A program made the translations under genes and the position numbers. Below the pieces are notes generated by a model that worked only from the letters and a program-made list of their open reading frames with translations, was not told the origin of the DNA and did not search any database. From Treponema_I sp045597345 (lineage in GTDB: Bacteria; Spirochaetota; Spirochaetia; Treponematales; Treponemataceae), in the NCBI GenBank assembly GCA_045597345.1, contig JAZLJW010000158.1, positions 1-27,950 on the forward strand: a stretch of DNA of 27,950 nt, read 5' to 3'. Shown piece after piece: positions 14,408 to 22,140 of the stretch (its first letter is position 1; the number at the start of each line of letters is the position of its first letter).

Positions 14408-15151
14408 ATGAAAAAAACAGCAGGAATCATTCTTGCCCTTACAGCTCTGATGGTATGTACCGGCTGTCCAAGAGAACCGGAATCAACAAAAACCGAAATT
14501 ACCGTTGATGCAAACACACCATTTAATCCGGTGTTTGCTGATATTGAAAAGGAAGATTACATTCCGTACAAAAGTGTTTCTGAATTTCAGTTTGAAGAAA
14601 CTGACTACACATACAACGGAAGCACCGTATACCGCCTGAAAGGTACCTACATCTTTAAAGCCGGTGACAATTACTGGCTGGATGGGAATTATACGGCCTC
14701 TGTTTTAGAATGGCAGGTAGGCAGCATGAAGTGGGCTGCAAATACTTATACTTATGAAGATGATTCTGGGTATTCTTATAAAAATACGGGTATTGATTTC
14801 AGTAATCATGTGTTTACTACAGCAACTGATGCTGACTGGATTACTTACGAGAATGAGCTGTATTTGAAGTATTCTGTCAAACTGAATGATGAATACACCT
14901 GGAAGTTCATTACCAAAGATGGTGATACAATTTATTTTTTCTTTGAAAATAAAAATGATATTAATGCAGTATGTATTGAGTTTTATGTCTTGAATCCCTA
15001 TAGCTCTGAAGCTATTCCAGGGTCTGGAACTTCGGGAGGTCCCGATAAAACCTATGTTCAATTTCTAGATTATTATGAAACGGAAAATAAGGCTAAGAAA
15101 GGCAATTATCCTTTTAGAGACCGTTTTTCCTCTGAATTTTATCGGCAGTGA
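14408..15151 (+). CDS. Predicted lipoprotein of unknown function
   Basis: A 247-aa predicted lipoprotein. The signal peptide is MKKTAGIILALTALMVCTGC with the lipobox Cys at residue 20; the -3 position is Cys, not Leu, which fits the relaxed lipoboxes of spirochaetes. The mature part is acidic, rich in Tyr, Asp and Thr, and looks like beta-strands (YTYNGSTVYRLKGTYIFKAG, then DDSGYSYKNTGIDFSNHVFT). No known domain is recognised. It should be anchored to a membrane by lipid on Cys20. AAGGAG lies 9-10 bp before the ATG. It is a single gene between a stem-loop leader (14306-14376) and a terminator (15176-15199). The later part (from about 14750) is richer in AT than its neighbours. Confidence 0.8.
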   Translation: MKKTAGIILALTALMVCTGCPREPESTKTEITVDANTPFNPVFADIEKEDYIPYKSVSEFQFEETDYTYNGSTVYRLKGTYIFKAGDNYWLDGNYTASVLEWQVGSMKWAANTYTYEDDSGYSYKNTGIDFSNHVFTTATDADWITYENELYLKYSVKLNDEYTWKFITKDGDTIYFFFENKNDINAVCIEFYVLNPYSSEAIPGSGTSGGPDKTYVQFLDYYETENKAKKGNYPFRDRFSSEFYRQ

Positions 15152-15175
15152 AAAATTATAAACTGTAATATCAGT

Positions 15176-15199
15176 AGGGGCTGTTCTTGCACAGCCCCT
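15176..15199. terminator. Terminator hairpin after the lipoprotein gene
   Basis: AGGGGCTGT (15176-15184) pairs perfectly with ACAGCCCCT (15191-15199) across six bases. It stands between the lipoprotein gene and the convergent end of the pro operon, so it may serve both, although T-runs are short. Confidence 0.55.
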
Positions 15200-15209
15200 T
15201 GCAAACCCC

Positions 15210-15428
15210 TCAGCTTTCTTTCTTTTCCTCAGCATCTGCTGATTCTGCTTTCCCAGGCTTGTATATCAGGCCGCATGCAAAGAACATCACTGCCAGAACA
15301 GAGTTTGTTCCAAGACTTGCAATAGAATCTCCGGAAAAATAACCGATGGCAGCTGCAATCAGTTCGCAGATTCCGGCAGCAAGGAACAGCCATGATCTGA
15401 TTTTATCGTCATGTTCACTTTTCTTCAT
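15210..15428 (-). CDS. Small two-helix membrane protein at the end of the pro operon
   Basis: A 72-aa hypothetical protein. The start MKKSEHDDKIRSWLFLAAG is chosen because TTGGAG precedes it; longer versions would overlap proC. A charged N-terminus is followed by two hydrophobic helices (about 12-28 and 35-53, with CELIAAAIGYFSG and SVLAVMFFACGLIY) and a charged, Glu/Lys-rich tail. Only 16 bp separate it from the proC stop, so it is probably the last gene of the proline operon. Function is unknown. Confidence 0.65.
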   Translation of the reverse strand: MKKSEHDDKIRSWLFLAAGICELIAAAIGYFSGDSIASLGTNSVLAVMFFACGLIYKPGKAESADAEEKKES

Positions 15429-15444
15429 TTTTTTACTCCAATTC

Positions 15445-16299
15445 TCAGTCTTGAGGTTTTCCCAGCTGAATGCTTCGTTCAGTAGCTTTAATGGCTGCCT
15501 GCATGACCGCTTGGCGGAATCCGTTTTCTTCCAGAGCTTCAACACCGGCAATGGTGGTTCCGGCAGGAGAACATACGGCATCTTTCAGTTCTGCAGGGTG
15601 GCGGCCGGTTTCAAGAACCATGGCAGCAGCCCCTTTTACGGTCTGTGCAGCATAAGTATACGCCTGTTTTCTTGGCATGCCCAGCTTAACGGCTGCATCT
15701 GCAAAAGCTTCAATAAACATAAAGACAAATGCCGGACCACTGCCTGAAACACCGGTAACGCAGTCCATAAGGTTTTCCGGTACCATTTCTACAACGCCTG
15801 CTTTTGCCAGCAATGTTGCTACGGTTTGAACATCTTCCGGAGTAATTTCACTCTGGCAGGTAAGGGCTATCATGGCTTCACCAACCGTTGCCGGCAGGTT
15901 CGGCATCAAACGGATAAAGCGGCAGTTTGTCAGTGCCAGTTTTTTCAAGGTGTCAATTTTTACACCGGCAGCAATGGATACCAGAAGCGGCATCTGATCT
16001 GCAGGAATAATGGAGGTAATATCCTTTAAGACTTCCGGTACATAAGCCGGCTTAACGGCAAGAAACAGAACGTCAACTTTTTCAGCACAGTCAATGGCAC
16101 TGGTGCAGGAAGTAGCGCCGGTATCTGCAGAAACTTTTGCCAGTGTTGCAGCGTTCTGGTCGTATCCAAAAAGACAACCGTCTGCCACAACTTTGCTTAC
16201 GGCGGTCATCAGGGCGCTTCCCATCATACCGCATCCAATAAATCCTACTTTTGTATGAACCTGCTGTTCCAGTTTTTCAGTTTTTCCCAATAATCCCAT
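15445..16299 (-). CDS. proC: Pyrroline-5-carboxylate reductase
   Basis: Last step of proline synthesis: reduction of pyrroline-5-carboxylate to proline with NAD(P)H. The 284 aa contain the Rossmann motif GFIGCGMMGSALM near residues 19-31, VLFLAVKP, the region MPNLPATVGEA, and the C-terminal dimer/active-site signatures VSGSGPAFVFMFIEA and DAVCSPAGTTIAGVEALE. The first 16 residues (MGLLGKTEKLEQQVHT) come before the usual start, but AGGAG lies about 10 bp before the ATG at 16299, so the extension is probably real. It is downstream of proB, separated by the 166-bp palindromic element at 16341-16506. Confidence 0.95.
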   Translation of the reverse strand: MGLLGKTEKLEQQVHTKVGFIGCGMMGSALMTAVSKVVADGCLFGYDQNAATLAKVSADTGATSCTSAIDCAEKVDVLFLAVKPAYVPEVLKDITSIIPADQMPLLVSIAAGVKIDTLKKLALTNCRFIRLMPNLPATVGEAMIALTCQSEITPEDVQTVATLLAKAGVVEMVPENLMDCVTGVSGSGPAFVFMFIEAFADAAVKLGMPRKQAYTYAAQTVKGAAAMVLETGRHPAELKDAVCSPAGTTIAGVEALEENGFRQAVMQAAIKATERSIQLGKPQD

Positions 16300-16340
16300 A
16301 GTTCTATGCTCCTCATTTTTATCATGTTGCGCTGAAGTTC

Positions 16341-16506
16341 TGTATCTGAAAATACGGGAAGGAAGGCAGAGTCTGACAAAAACTGTCGAAGGGCGGTAAT
16401 CATGCGGAGCATGATTTTCAATAGTTTCCTTGCCGCCCTTCGCCTGTAGCGACGACAGCGAGCGGTTTTGTCAGACTCTGACTGACTGGTAGTATTTTCA
16501 GATACA
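16341..16506. mobile_element. MITE-like imperfect palindrome, copy 1 (between proB and proC)
   Basis: A 166-bp element with perfect 15-bp terminal inverted repeats, TGTATCTGAAAATAC (16341-16355) and its inverse (16492-16506). Inner parts also pair (GTCTGACAAAA with TTTTGTCAGAC, CGAAGGGCGG with CCGCCCTTCG). A homologous copy in opposite orientation is at 25922-26070. This copy has an extra segment with the perfect hairpin AATCATGC-gga-GCATGATT (16398-16416). There is no ORF and no clear target duplication. Lying inside the pro operon, it would fold in the mRNA. Confidence 0.75.
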
Positions 16507-16516
16507 CATTCTGCAG

Positions 16517-17317
16517 TTAGTCCGCCAGAAACAGTGTGGCGGCCCGGCTGCCGTCGGTCAGCGCTGTAAGAACGTTTTGTGCACTGCCATTGGTCAGCAC
16601 CATGGGAATGCCATACTGTACCACCCGTTCTGCAGCTTCCAGCTTGGTTTCCATACCCCCGGTACCAAAACTGTTGGTAGATCCGATGGTAATTTCGCTC
16701 CGCAGCTTTGCAATATCCGGAACAACCTGTACCAGTTCGGCGTCAGGATAATCCTTGGGGTTTTTCGTATATACGCCATCAATGTCGCTTAACAGAATCA
16801 AAAGATCGGCATTCCACAGGATGGCTGTCAGGGCAGACAGGTTATCGTTATCACCAATACTCCGGATTTCGTCAAAGGCAACGCTGTCGTTTTCATTGAT
16901 AATCGGCACAACGCCTTCATCAACCAGGGTAAACAGGGTATTGCGCATGTTCAGGGTACTCTGGTCATCTTCAAAGTTGTCTTTGGTAAACAGCAGCTGC
17001 CCAATGTGAATATCGTTTTCCGCAAAGGCACTGCGCCATTTATCCATCAATTCTACCTGACCGATGGCACACAAGGCCTGACGATAGTGAATGTCCTTTT
17101 TGCGGGCCCAGCGGTCCAGGGTAGAAACACCTGCAACCTGTGCTCCGGAAGACACCAGTACGATCTGTTTTCCGGCTTTCATCAGGGTGGCGCATTGAGA
17201 AGCAAATCCCTGCATAAATTCATAGTTCATGGTGCCATCTGGTTTTGCCAGAGTATTTGACCCGATTTTAATGACGATTTTTCGTGCGTCAGCAACTGTT
17301 TGTGTTAATGTATCCAT
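16517..17317 (-). CDS. proB: Glutamate 5-kinase without PUA domain
   Basis: First step of proline synthesis: ATP-dependent phosphorylation of glutamate to gamma-glutamyl phosphate. The amino-acid-kinase fold shows KIVIKIGSNTLAKPDG at the start, LVSSGAQVAGV, IINENDSVAFDEI and DNDNLSA for glutamate binding, SDIDGVYTKNPKDYPDA for the nucleotide side, and GTGGMETKLEAAE. At 266 aa it ends after the kinase domain, so the C-terminal PUA domain of E. coli ProB is absent, as in many short bacterial forms. GGAG precedes the ATG. It follows proA by 18 bp in the same operon. Confidence 0.96.
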   Translation of the reverse strand: MDTLTQTVADARKIVIKIGSNTLAKPDGTMNYEFMQGFASQCATLMKAGKQIVLVSSGAQVAGVSTLDRWARKKDIHYRQALCAIGQVELMDKWRSAFAENDIHIGQLLFTKDNFEDDQSTLNMRNTLFTLVDEGVVPIINENDSVAFDEIRSIGDNDNLSALTAILWNADLLILLSDIDGVYTKNPKDYPDAELVQVVPDIAKLRSEITIGSTNSFGTGGMETKLEAAERVVQYGIPMVLTNGSAQNVLTALTDGSRAATLFLAD

Positions 17318-17335
17318 TTTTTTCTATCTCCAAGG

Positions 17336-18616
17336 TCAGCGTATCTGACCATCTCCATCAATCAAGTATTTTACGGTGGTCAGGGCAGTAAGTCCCATGG
17401 GGCCGCGTACGTGCATTTTCTGGGTACTGATACCCAGTTCTGCTCCGTAACCGAACATTTCACCGTCGGTAAAGCGGGTGCTGGCATTTACATATACGCA
17501 GGCTGCATCAACGGCGGTCTGGAAGTACCGGGCGTGGGCAACATCAGCTGTTACAATGCTTTCTGAATGTTTTGTATTGTGGGCATTGATGTGGGCTGCA
17601 GCTTCTTCCACGCTTCCAACGGTCTTAATGGCCAGAATGTTGTCCAGAAATTCCGTGTCAAAGTCGTCTTCGCCTGCGGCAATAACATGACCTTCAGCTT
17701 CGGGACATGCCTGCATGAACACCAGGGATTCCGGGTCACATCGGAACTGTGCGCGGCCGGCAAAACGTTCAGTCAGTTTTGGAATGAACTCACCCAGTAC
17801 GGACCGGTTTACCAGACATACTTCTATGGCGTTGCAGACACCGGGGCGCTGCAGTTTTGCGTTTTCAGCAATGGTTACGGCCCGCCCAATGTCGGCACTG
17901 TCATCAACATACAGGTGACAGATACCGCTGCCGGTTTCAATAACCGGAACCGTAGCGGTTTCGCATACCATTTTGATGAGAGGTGCGTTTCCGCGGGGCA
18001 GGGCAACATCGATGTATCCTTTGGCGGTAAGGATTTCGGTAACTTCATCACGCTGTCCGCTCTGTGCCAGCTCTACGGCTTTTGAAAGATCCTCAAGGGC
18101 TGCATCTTCATCGCCGGCGGCGGTAAGGCCTTCTTTAATGGCCGTAACAATAGCTTTATTGCTGTTCAGTGCAGAAGAAGATCCGCGCAGCAGGATGGCG
18201 TTTCCGCTTTTAAATGCCAGAGCAAAGGCATCTACAGTAACGTTGGGGCGGGATTCATAAATAATGGCAGCAACTCCCAGTGGTACGCGAACCTGACGGA
18301 TGGAAAGCCCGTGAACCGTATTCCAGCCTGCAACAACCTGACCAACCGGGTCGGTCTGTGCAATAACGGTGTCAATGCATCCGACAATACCCTGCCACCG
18401 CTGGGGATTCAATGAAAGACGGTCAACGAGGCTTTCTTTGGTACCTTTTTCACGGGCTGCAGCCACATCGGTAGCATTGGCGGCAAGGATAGCATCCTGA
18501 TGTTCTAAAAGTGATTTTTTAACGGAAAGAAGAGCTGCGTTTTTCTGCCGGGAGTTGAGCGTAGCAAGCTTACAGGCTCCCTCCCGCAGTGAAAGGAATA
18601 CTGGTTCAAGTGTCAT
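17336..18616 (-). CDS. proA: Gamma-glutamyl phosphate reductase
   Basis: Second step of proline synthesis: NADPH reduction of gamma-glutamyl phosphate to glutamate semialdehyde. The 426-aa aldehyde-dehydrogenase-like protein has the family blocks VRVPLGVAAIIYESRPNVTV, SGNAILLRGSSSALNSNKAI, LPRGNAPLIK, the catalytic Cys in RPGVCNAIEVC, and the end TDGEMFGYGAELGISTQK with RGPMGL. I start it at 18616 (MTLEPVFLSLREG) because AGGGGA lies in front; the open frame continues 15 codons further to 18661 without support. The hypothetical gene upstream ends 61 bp before this ATG, so the promoter may be that at 19245-19274. Confidence 0.95.
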   Translation of the reverse strand: MTLEPVFLSLREGACKLATLNSRQKNAALLSVKKSLLEHQDAILAANATDVAAAREKGTKESLVDRLSLNPQRWQGIVGCIDTVIAQTDPVGQVVAGWNTVHGLSIRQVRVPLGVAAIIYESRPNVTVDAFALAFKSGNAILLRGSSSALNSNKAIVTAIKEGLTAAGDEDAALEDLSKAVELAQSGQRDEVTEILTAKGYIDVALPRGNAPLIKMVCETATVPVIETGSGICHLYVDDSADIGRAVTIAENAKLQRPGVCNAIEVCLVNRSVLGEFIPKLTERFAGRAQFRCDPESLVFMQACPEAEGHVIAAGEDDFDTEFLDNILAIKTVGSVEEAAAHINAHNTKHSESIVTADVAHARYFQTAVDAACVYVNASTRFTDGEMFGYGAELGISTQKMHVRGPMGLTALTTVKYLIDGDGQIR

Positions 18617-18677
18617 GGTGTCCCCTTGATGTGCGCACCTGTACGGATTTCGCCACACCAAGTGTACACACGGTTAT

Positions 18678-19238
18678 TTAGAAGTTTGACATGAACACGA
18701 ATCCGGGAAGCAGTTTGATTTTTGCTTCCATTGAGGTAGCGGGGGCTTCTTCGGGCAGACAGGTAATGTACCACCAGAATACACCGAATCCGGGATCAAT
18801 GCGGAATGCGTATTCAGTAAAGTCTTCTTTTTGAGCCTGTGCGCCAAACATCAGGTACACGGCATCTTTCAGCATGGGAACAATTTCTGCGTAAGAAGTG
18901 TTGTAGCTTTCCGGAGTAAGGTTTTTGCACAGAGTATCAAGACGGTAAGTAATCTGCTCTTTTAAGGTAATATCGTCTTTTTCAACCCAGGTTTTCTGAA
19001 CAAGCAGGTTCAGATTGTTGTGGAAACTGGAAATCAGTTTCTGTTCCTGTTCTGTGGTGTCGGATTCTTCCAACGCATTTTTGATGTTTGCAGAAGCTCC
19101 AAAGAACTGCGCAATTTCAGCAGCAGCTTTTTTTTGTGCTCCGATATCAGATTCTGAGAAAAGGACGTCCATAGCGTCCTGAATATTCTGTTCTACGAAT
19201 TCAGCAATAAGCGCGGTCTTCATGATTTCGTTCTGCAT
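18678..19238 (-). CDS. Conserved-looking protein of unknown function before proA
   Basis: A 186-aa acidic, mostly helical soluble protein without signal peptide or membrane helix. I recognise no domain. Features are an Ala/Glu-rich N-terminal helix region (MKTALIAEFVEQNIQDAMDV), a long helix around LISSFHNNLNLLVQKTW, and an aromatic C-terminal part (DPGFGVFWWYITCLPEE). The first ATG (19238) lies 6 bp after a -10 hexamer and has no Shine-Dalgarno; a second Met at codon 6 is an alternative. It is transcribed toward proA, 61 bp away, and is divergent from def, so it may be the first gene of the pro operon. A role in proline synthesis is not implied. Confidence 0.75.
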   Translation of the reverse strand: MQNEIMKTALIAEFVEQNIQDAMDVLFSESDIGAQKKAAAEIAQFFGASANIKNALEESDTTEQEQKLISSFHNNLNLLVQKTWVEKDDITLKEQITYRLDTLCKNLTPESYNTSYAEIVPMLKDAVYLMFGAQAQKEDFTEYAFRIDPGFGVFWWYITCLPEEAPATSMEAKIKLLPGFVFMSNF

Positions 19239-19244
19239 ACGTAA

Positions 19245-19274
19245 TTAATAGCAATTTTTTTATAGATAGGTCAA
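19245..19274 (-). promoter_or_regulatory. Sigma70 promoter for the unknown gene and perhaps the pro operon
   Basis: Minus strand: TTGACC (19274-19269), 18 bp, TATTAA (19250-19245), then six bases to the ATG at 19238. The expected start point coincides with the ATG, so the mRNA would be leaderless. Confidence 0.55.
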
Positions 19275-19337
19275 TACAATAAACGGATTTTGTTATTATA
19301 AATAGAAACAATTACCGGCTATAGCCTCTGTTACTAA

Positions 19338-19366
19338 TTGAAGATTTGACTGGATTCAGATAGTAT
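19338..19366 (+). promoter_or_regulatory. Sigma70-like promoter directly before def
   Basis: TTGAAG (19338-19343), 17 bp, TAGTAT (19361-19366), then six bases to the def ATG at 19373. Each hexamer matches 4 of 6 consensus bases. No Shine-Dalgarno is present, so a leaderless def mRNA is likely. Confidence 0.45.
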
Positions 19367-19372
19367 GAGTCC

Positions 19373-19933
19373 ATGGAAATTGTTATTTTAGGCGATGAAA
19401 GACTGCGTCAGAAATCGGAACCGGTAAAGGAAATTACTCCGGAACTTCAACAGAACATTGAAGAAATGTTTGAACTTATGTTTGCTGCAGATGGCGTAGG
19501 ACTTGCGGCCCCACAGGTAGGAATCAACGAGCGCTACTTTGTCTGTGTGGGCGACGATGATGTGAAACGAGTGTTCATCAATCCCCAGATAATTGCTACT
19601 TCGGAAGAAATGTGCGAGTACGAAGAAGGCTGCCTTTCTATTCCAAAACTGTACGAAAAAATCATGCGTCCTGCAAAAATCACCGTGCAGGCCCTTAACG
19701 AAAAAGGAAAACCGTTTACCATTGAAGCTGATGGTTTTCTGGCCCGTGTAATCCAGCACGAGTATGATCACCTTGACGGTATCATGTACATTGACCGCGG
19801 GGACCCTGAGTTTGCAGAAAAAGCAGCAGAAAAATGCAGACGTCGTGAAGAACGCCGTCGCGAGAAAGAGGCTGCCAAAGCAAAAAAAGAAGCTAAAATT
19901 GCACGTATCAATGCAAAAAGGATCAGCGACTGA
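19373..19933 (+). CDS. def: Peptide deformylase with basic C-terminal tail
   Basis: Removes the formyl group from the N-terminal Met of new proteins at the ribosome exit. All three motifs are intact: GVGLAAPQVG (41-50), EGCLSIP with metal ligand Cys87, and QHEYDHLDG with His129, Glu130 and His133. The catalytic domain ends at about residue 150; the remaining 35 residues are a highly charged Lys/Arg/Glu/Ala helix (RRREERRREKEAAKAKKEAK), longer than in E. coli Def, perhaps for ribosome contact. The stop overlaps the fmt start by one base (TGATG), so the formylation and deformylation genes are coupled. The start has no Shine-Dalgarno and a -10 six bases upstream. Confidence 0.97.
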   Translation: MEIVILGDERLRQKSEPVKEITPELQQNIEEMFELMFAADGVGLAAPQVGINERYFVCVGDDDVKRVFINPQIIATSEEMCEYEEGCLSIPKLYEKIMRPAKITVQALNEKGKPFTIEADGFLARVIQHEYDHLDGIMYIDRGDPEFAEKAAEKCRRREERRREKEAAKAKKEAKIARINAKRISD

Positions 19934-20901
19934 TGCGTATTCTCTATGCCGGCAGCCCCGATATTTCAGCCACTGTTCTCAATGATCTGTGCGACAGACT
20001 GCCTGCCGGTTTTGAAATTGCAGGAGTTCTCACTAATCCACCTACGGCAAAGGGTCGTCACGGCGACCTTACTCCTACTGATGTAGGGCAGGTTGCCATT
20101 AACCGGGGCCTTATCCTGCTGACGCCGGAAACCTTAAAGGCAGAAGCCCGTGAAGCCGTAGCAGCCCTGCAGCCCGATATTCTGGTGTGCTTTGCCTATG
20201 GCCGTATTTTTGGGCCTAAGTTTATGGAGTTGTTCCCTCTTGGCGGCATCAATCTGCATCCGTCATTGCTTCCGAAATACCGCGGCTGTGCACCTGCTCA
20301 GGCTGCTATCCTGAACCGGGAACCGGAAACAGGCATTACCATTCAGAAAGTTGCTCTTGAAATGGATACCGGTGATATCCTTCTGCAGACTCATCTGCCC
20401 CTTACCGGTACCGAAACAGCAGAAAGCCTGCTTGATACAGCCGCCGCACAGGGAGCTGACCTTATTATTCAGGTTCTGCAAGCCATGGCAGACGGCACTG
20501 CTGTTGCAACTCCACAGGCTGCTACAGGCAGCAGTTACTGCGAAATGCTGAAAAAAGAAGATGGCTGCATTGACTGGAGCCGGTCCGCAGCAGAAATTGA
20601 TGCTCAGATTCGCGCTTTCTATTCATGGCCACTTTGCTGGACCTCTGCCAACGGTTTACAGCTTCGGATTCACAAAGCAGGTATCTTTACCGGAGACGTT
20701 GCAGCATGCGGTGCAGACTGTACCGGTGCAGTACCGGGAAAAGTGCTGGGTGTTTCAAAAAAAGACGGCATATTAATTCAGACTGGAGACGGCATTCTTG
20801 CGCTTCAGACGTTACAGTGGCAGGCTAAAAAAGCCATGTCCCATATGGATTTTCTTAACGGATCCAGAAACTTTATTGGAACTATTTGCGGAGCAGTATG
20901 A
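19933..20901 (+). CDS. fmt: Methionyl-tRNA formyltransferase
   Basis: Formylates initiator Met-tRNA with 10-formyl-tetrahydrofolate. The 322 aa begin with the strand MRILYAGSPDISATVL, followed by GVLTNPPTAKGRHGDLTPT. The catalytic core GGINLHPSLLPKYRGCAP carries the His of the transferase family, and MDTGDILLQ the catalytic Asp. The C-terminal OB-like domain starts near residue 205. AAGGA inside the end of def serves as ribosome site; the genes overlap by one base. Its stop overlaps the PASTA gene by four bases (ATGA). Partner of Def encoded upstream. Confidence 0.96.
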   Translation: MRILYAGSPDISATVLNDLCDRLPAGFEIAGVLTNPPTAKGRHGDLTPTDVGQVAINRGLILLTPETLKAEAREAVAALQPDILVCFAYGRIFGPKFMELFPLGGINLHPSLLPKYRGCAPAQAAILNREPETGITIQKVALEMDTGDILLQTHLPLTGTETAESLLDTAAAQGADLIIQVLQAMADGTAVATPQAATGSSYCEMLKKEDGCIDWSRSAAEIDAQIRAFYSWPLCWTSANGLQLRIHKAGIFTGDVAACGADCTGAVPGKVLGVSKKDGILIQTGDGILALQTLQWQAKKAMSHMDFLNGSRNFIGTICGAV

Positions 20902-21938
20902 AAAAGATTTCATGGTCAAATTTTAAAATTGATTATCAAAAATGCATGGATAGCTTGCAGCAAAGTATTGGAGCATTGGTGTTTACCGTGCTTTCTACAA
21001 TTGTTGTTATGGCTGCAATTTTCTGTGCAGTATTTTTCTGGGTTGTAAAAAGTCCGGAACGGGTACTGGTACCCAACGTGGTTGGAGAAAGTCTGGAAGA
21101 TGCACTTCTTTCCATGCAGATAAAGGAATTGTATCCAAAAATTTCACTCCGGTATTCCAATAGTGCATCTGAAAAAGGCATGATTCTTGAACAGAATCCT
21201 CAGCCTGGTACCATTGTTAAAGCTGGACGCCGCATTAATCTGGTTGTCAGTAAAGGTGTTGTAGTTGACCGGGTAGGGGATTATACCGGATTAACGGTTG
21301 ATGCAGTGCATTCTCTGCTGCAGACTCAATTTGCCGGATCTGCTGTTCAGCAGATTAAGCTGACAGAAACTCCTATGTATCAGACTGATGATTCTCCTGC
21401 AGGTACAATTCTGGAACAGGATCCACCACCGGATACCGCAGTTGATGGACCTGTTACCGTTCAATTGGTTGTATCCAGTGGCCCGGCTAATGAAACAACC
21501 ATCATGCCGTGGCTTGTAGGTATGTCATTGAATGATGCTCTGCTTATGTGGAGCCGCTACAAAGTTATATATCAGTTTACTGCAGTAACTGCAGAAGAAG
21601 GCGTTGCTCCTGGTACCATCATTTCTCAGAAATCTTCTGCTCAGTTCAGTGAAGAAGACGGCACCTGTCCTATTTACTCTGTCGGAAGATGTGAAATTGC
21701 TATCCCTGATAAAATGGTCAATAACAACGTATATGGTATTTATGAAACCAGTCTGCCTAATTATCCGTATGCACTGAATGTTACTCTTGATGTTGAAGCT
21801 CTCGATGGAAGTACCTATAACCTGGTAACGTTGCGCCATACCGGTGGCAAACTGACGATACCCTATGCTGTTCCCCGTTATTCTGTTCTGGTTCTTTCTG
21901 TACAGGGTAAGGAAATCGGGCGTACAACAGTTCAGTAA
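20898..21938 (+). CDS. Membrane-anchored PASTA-domain protein
   Basis: A 346-aa protein with a short cytoplasmic N-terminus, one membrane helix at about 25-50 (ALVFTVLSTIVVMAAIFCAV) and a large outer part. Three PASTA-like repeats follow: VLVPNVVGESLEDALLSM ... LVVSKG (to about 115), one starting at VGDYTGLTVDAVHSLL (to about 197), and a third at TIMPWLVGMSLNDALLMW. The last 100 residues are a beta-rich region of unknown type. PASTA repeats bind uncrosslinked peptidoglycan or muropeptides in Ser/Thr kinases and PBPs, but no kinase or transpeptidase domain is present here. The start at 20898 is chosen for the 4-bp ATGA overlap with fmt and the GGAG before it. A link between start-Met formylation and the cell wall is genomic only. 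Confidence 0.88.
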   Translation: MKKISWSNFKIDYQKCMDSLQQSIGALVFTVLSTIVVMAAIFCAVFFWVVKSPERVLVPNVVGESLEDALLSMQIKELYPKISLRYSNSASEKGMILEQNPQPGTIVKAGRRINLVVSKGVVVDRVGDYTGLTVDAVHSLLQTQFAGSAVQQIKLTETPMYQTDDSPAGTILEQDPPPDTAVDGPVTVQLVVSSGPANETTIMPWLVGMSLNDALLMWSRYKVIYQFTAVTAEEGVAPGTIISQKSSAQFSEEDGTCPIYSVGRCEIAIPDKMVNNNVYGIYETSLPNYPYALNVTLDVEALDGSTYNLVTLRHTGGKLTIPYAVPRYSVLVLSVQGKEIGRTTVQ

Positions 21939-21975
21939 AAACCACCTGTGGGTTACATAATAAAGAGGTACTTTT

Positions 21976-22140
21976 ATGACAAATGAAGAAGCAGTAAAAG
22001 CTCTTGAACAGATGAAAACATTCTGTTCAGCGGGAACTCTGGATCAGCTGGAATATGCTATTCAGGTGCTTGAAACTCTGGAAGAAGTTGGAATTACAAA
22101 TCCACTTGATAAGTCAATCTACGAGGGCGTTCGCAAATGA
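21976..22140 (+). CDS. 54-aa small protein coupled to nhaC
   Basis: A short ORF (MTNEEAVKALEQMKTFCSAG ... IYEGVRK) with AGAGG before its ATG. It is soluble, helical and acidic, with no membrane segment: one helix around EEAVKALEQMK and one around LDQLEYAIQVLETLEEVG. Its TGA overlaps the nhaC ATG by four bases (ATGA), so the antiporter is probably translated by coupling. It is short enough to be missed by routine annotation. It may regulate or bind the antiporter, or only supply translation; I do not recognise a family. Confidence 0.7.
   Translation: MTNEEAVKALEQMKTFCSAGTLDQLEYAIQVLETLEEVGITNPLDKSIYEGVRK

Noticed and set aside
17567..18085. Plus-strand ORF opposite proA
   Set aside because: Shadow of proA; no ribosome site and no recognisable motif.
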